From contig NZ_CP046908.1 in assembly GCF_009789575.1 (NCBI RefSeq), positions 5,051,001 through 5,115,000 of the forward strand: 64,000 bases of DNA, given 5' to 3'. The notes beneath the pieces are model-generated. The model made no database searches, had not been told where the DNA came from, and was given only the letters and a program-made list of their open reading frames with translations. Of the stretch, positions 63,001-64,000 are shown piece after piece. Made by a program: the position numbers and the translations under genes. This stretch comes from Stappia indica (GTDB lineage Bacteria > Pseudomonadota > Alphaproteobacteria > Rhizobiales > Stappiaceae). Positions within the stretch are counted from its first letter, which is position 1. The number at the start of each line of letters is the position of its first letter.

Positions 63001-64000
63001 GGAATAGGCGGCGTTGCCGGTGTCGCTGTTGGCATCGGTCGCGGTGACGGTGAAGTTGGCGGTCTCCGCCGTGGTCGGCGTGCCACTCAGCGTGCCGTCG
63101 CCGGCAAGGGTGAGGCCGTCGGGCAGGGCGCCTGCGGTGACCGCATAGGTGTAGGGCGAGGTGCCGCCGGAGGCGGTGAAGCTCTGGCTGTAGGCGGTGC
63201 CGACCTCGCCATTGGCGAGGCTGCCGGCCGCCGGGGACAGGGTGATGACGACGGGGGCATCGACCTGGATGGAATAGGCGGCGTTGCCGGTGTGGTTGTT
63301 GGCATCGGTCGCGGTGACGGTGAAGTTCGCCGTCTCCAGCGTGGTCGGCGTTCCGGTGAGGGCACCGTTCGAGGCGAGGGTCAGGCCGTCGGGCAGGGCG
63401 CCTGCGGTGACCGCGTAGGTGTAGGGCGAGGTGCCGCCGGAGGCGGTGAAGCTCTGGCTGTAGGCCGCTCCGACCTCGCCATTGGCGAGGCTGCCGGCGG
63501 CGGGGTTCAGGGAGATGACGACGGGGGCATCGACCTGGATGGAATAGGCGGCGTTGCCGGTGTCGCTGTTGGCATCGGTGGCGGTGACGGTGAAGTTCGC
63601 CGTCTCCAGCGTGGTCGGCGTTCCGGTGAGGGCACCGTTCGAGGCGAGGGTCAGGCCGTCGGGCAGGGCGCCTGCGGTGACCGCATAGGAGTAGGGCGAG
63701 GTGCCGCCGGAGGCGGTGAAGCTCTGGCTGTAGGCCGCTCCGACCTCGCCATTGGCAAGGCTGCCGGCCGCCGGGGACAGGGTGATGGTGACCGGGGCTG
63801 CTTCGACCTGGATCGAATAGGCGGCGTTGCCGGTGTCGCTGTTGGCATCCGTCGCGGTGACGGTGAAGTTGGCGGTCTCCGCCGTGGTCGGGGTTCCGCT
63901 CAGCGCACCATTGGCGGCAAGGGTCAGCCCATCGGGCAGGGCGCCTGCGGTGACCGCATAGGAGTAGGGCGAGGTGCCGCCGGAGGCGGTGAAGCTCTGG
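60046..64000 (-). CDS. giant autotransporter adhesin with Ig-like repeats, C-terminal part (partial)
   Basis: At least 1,318 residues; the frame is open, with no stop, to the window edge, so the N terminus is missing. From 64000 down to about 61600 it consists of 90-91-residue putative-Ig (He_PIG-type) repeats, each with Gly-Gly-Thr-Ser-Pro-Tyr, Leu-Pro-Asp-Gly-Leu-Thr-Leu, Gly-Thr-Pro-Thr-Thr and Thr-Ala-Thr-Asp-Ala-Asn. A diverged repeat and a beta-rich linker follow (about 61000-61600). The last 280 residues are an autotransporter beta-barrel ending in Ala-Val-Arg-Phe, the outer-membrane insertion signal. It is probably a surface adhesin. No start codon occurs in frame between 62260 and 64000, which fits an internal fragment. 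Confidence 0.88.
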   Translation of the reverse strand, partial: QSFTASGGTSPYSYAVTAGALPDGLTLAANGALSGTPTTAETANFTVTATDANSDTGNAAYSIQVEAAPVTITLSPAAGSLANGEVGAAYSQSFTASGGTSPYSYAVTAGALPDGLTLASNGALTGTPTTLETANFTVTATDANSDTGNAAYSIQVDAPVVISLNPAAGSLANGEVGAAYSQSFTASGGTSPYTYAVTAGALPDGLTLASNGALTGTPTTLETANFTVTATDANNHTGNAAYSIQVDAPVVITLSPAAGSLANGEVGTAYSQSFTASGGTSPYTYAVTAGALPDGLTLAGDGTLSGTPTTAETANFTVTATDANSDTGNAAYSIQVDAPVVISLNPAAGSLANGEVGAAYSQSFTASGGTSPYTYAVTAGALPDGLTLASNGALTGTPTTLETANFTVTATDANSDTGNAAYSIQVDAPVVISLSPAAGSLANGEVGAAYSQSFTASGGTSPYTYAVTAGALPDGLTLASNGALTGTPTTLETANFTVTATDANNHTGNAAYSIQVDAPVVISLNPAAGSLANGEVGAAYSQSFTASGGTSPYTYAVTAGALPDGLTLASNGALTGTPTTVETANFTVTATDANSDTGNAAYSIQVDAAPVVIALSPAAGSLANGEVGAAYSQSFTASGGTSPYTYAVTAGALPDGLTLAANGALSGTPTTAETANFTITATDANSATGNAAYSIQVDAPVVITLSPAAGSLANGEVGAAYSQSFTASGGTSPYSYAVTAGALPDGLTLAGDGTLSGTPTTVETANFTVTATDANSDTGNAVYSLQVDAAPVVIALSPAGGELPAATAGEDYTASITASGGLAPYIYSVTSGSLPDGLVLNISTGQLNGPLDPDTEGNYSFTIQARDANNVTGSAAYTLSVAEQTVTVSDKDVTVPPGSTPPNVNLASGATGGPFQSANIVAVEPANAGTAQIVFGEFAQLDSAPAPVGFYLKFTPNPTYSGQVRVRFTLTSSLGTSNVGTVLYTLGYDPQAVAKEVHGLVHDFVQARQNLLSNTIKVPGLRERRQMESARDVINMRMMPSAQGVTLGFATSLAQMSAASEAIERSLGVDTSSFNVWVDGTFAMHNRNGEDSRWGTFALFSAGADYLLTERALIGISFHFDRMSDPTRDDATLTGNGWFVGPYASFELGRGVFWDTSLLYGGSSNDIDSRFWDGSFDTSRWMFSTSLSGVWHLDEATTLAPKLRTVYLSEKIDDYSVRNAAGNVVGMDGFTVEQLRVSLGAELARQFVLEEGMIVTPSIAVTGGFAGLGGSGAFGSLGAGVELTNGGMWSLDGALLFNIEGDGQASAGGRMGLAVRF
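61600..64000 (-). repeat. tandem 270-bp coding repeats of the autotransporter
   Basis: The landmark GGGCGAGGTG recurs at 61801, 62071, 62344, 62614, 62884, 63154, 63424, 63694 and 63967, giving periods of 270 or 273 bp. The 273-bp steps come from an extra codon in the Val-Asp-Ala-Ala-Pro-Val linker. Copies are nearly identical at the DNA level, including silent positions, so recent duplication or gene conversion is likely, and assembly across them may be unreliable. Confidence 0.92.

Noticed and set aside
61600-64000. CRISPR-like regular repeats
   Set aside because: The period is 270 bp, there are no unique spacers, and the repeats translate in frame as Ig-like domains.

Overview
The window is GC-rich, densely packed bacterial DNA, most likely from an alphaproteobacterium of the Hyphomicrobiales/Rhizobiales and probably a marine Stappiaceae-like lineage. 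The signs are TGA-N9-TCA iron boxes of the RirA type in front of a rhizobial-style hmu haemin locus, Zur-type palindromes around znuABC-zur, an intergenic palindrome of a kind I associate with Rhizobiales genomes, a TRAP carboxylate transporter, and a bkd operon with a divergent Lrp-type bkdR. The species is an inference.

Layout. 0-1.5 kb: the end of an IucA/IucC siderophore synthetase and a 2OG-Fe(II) oxygenase. 1.6-10.2 kb (minus strand): an MFS exporter and a compact biosynthesis-like cluster. That cluster holds a 3-hydroxyisobutyryl-CoA-hydrolase-type crotonase, two KAS III-like proteins (one with the nucleophilic Cys, one with His in its place), a B12-binding radical SAM enzyme, a stand-alone carrier protein, and an acyl-CoA-dehydrogenase-fold enzyme of the carrier-protein (prolyl-PCP oxidase-like) type. 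10.7-21.3 kb (plus strand): a LysR regulator, ilvD, a three-gene TRAP transporter, a YggS-type PLP protein, an unrecognised kinase-fold protein and a stand-alone adenylation enzyme. Together these look like an undescribed carrier-protein pathway: adenylate, load on the PCP, oxidise, transfer or condense with the KAS III pair, modify with radical SAM/B12, export. A tRNA-Cys gene closes this region.

21.6-26.8 kb: an Lrp regulator divergent from a tightly overlapping operon (thiolase, acyl-CoA ligase, two tandem PPC/DUF296 proteins, SDR), probably catabolic but of unknown substrate. 27.0-33.9 kb: the branched-chain 2-oxoacid dehydrogenase operon (isobutyryl-CoA dehydrogenase, bkdA1, bkdA2, bkdB, lpdV) with divergent bkdR.

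33.9-60 kb is a metal-acquisition block. A cobalamin riboswitch precedes a small leader ORF, a DUF1636 protein and a FecCD/BtuCDF-type ABC transporter. A Zur-boxed COG0523 GTPase follows, then znuA divergent from znuC-znuB-zur. Next come hmuSTUV divergent from the receptor hmuR, a small secreted protein, exbB, two exbD genes (the second without the proton-carrying Asp) and tonB. After a DUF2254 membrane protein, an extensin-like protein and a class I PHA synthase comes a second iron-type ABC transporter.

60-64 kb: the C-terminal part of a giant autotransporter made of nearly identical 90-residue Ig-like repeats. It runs off the window end.

Coordinates include stop codons. Start choices rest on ribosome-binding sites and gene overlaps read by eye, and no database search was possible.
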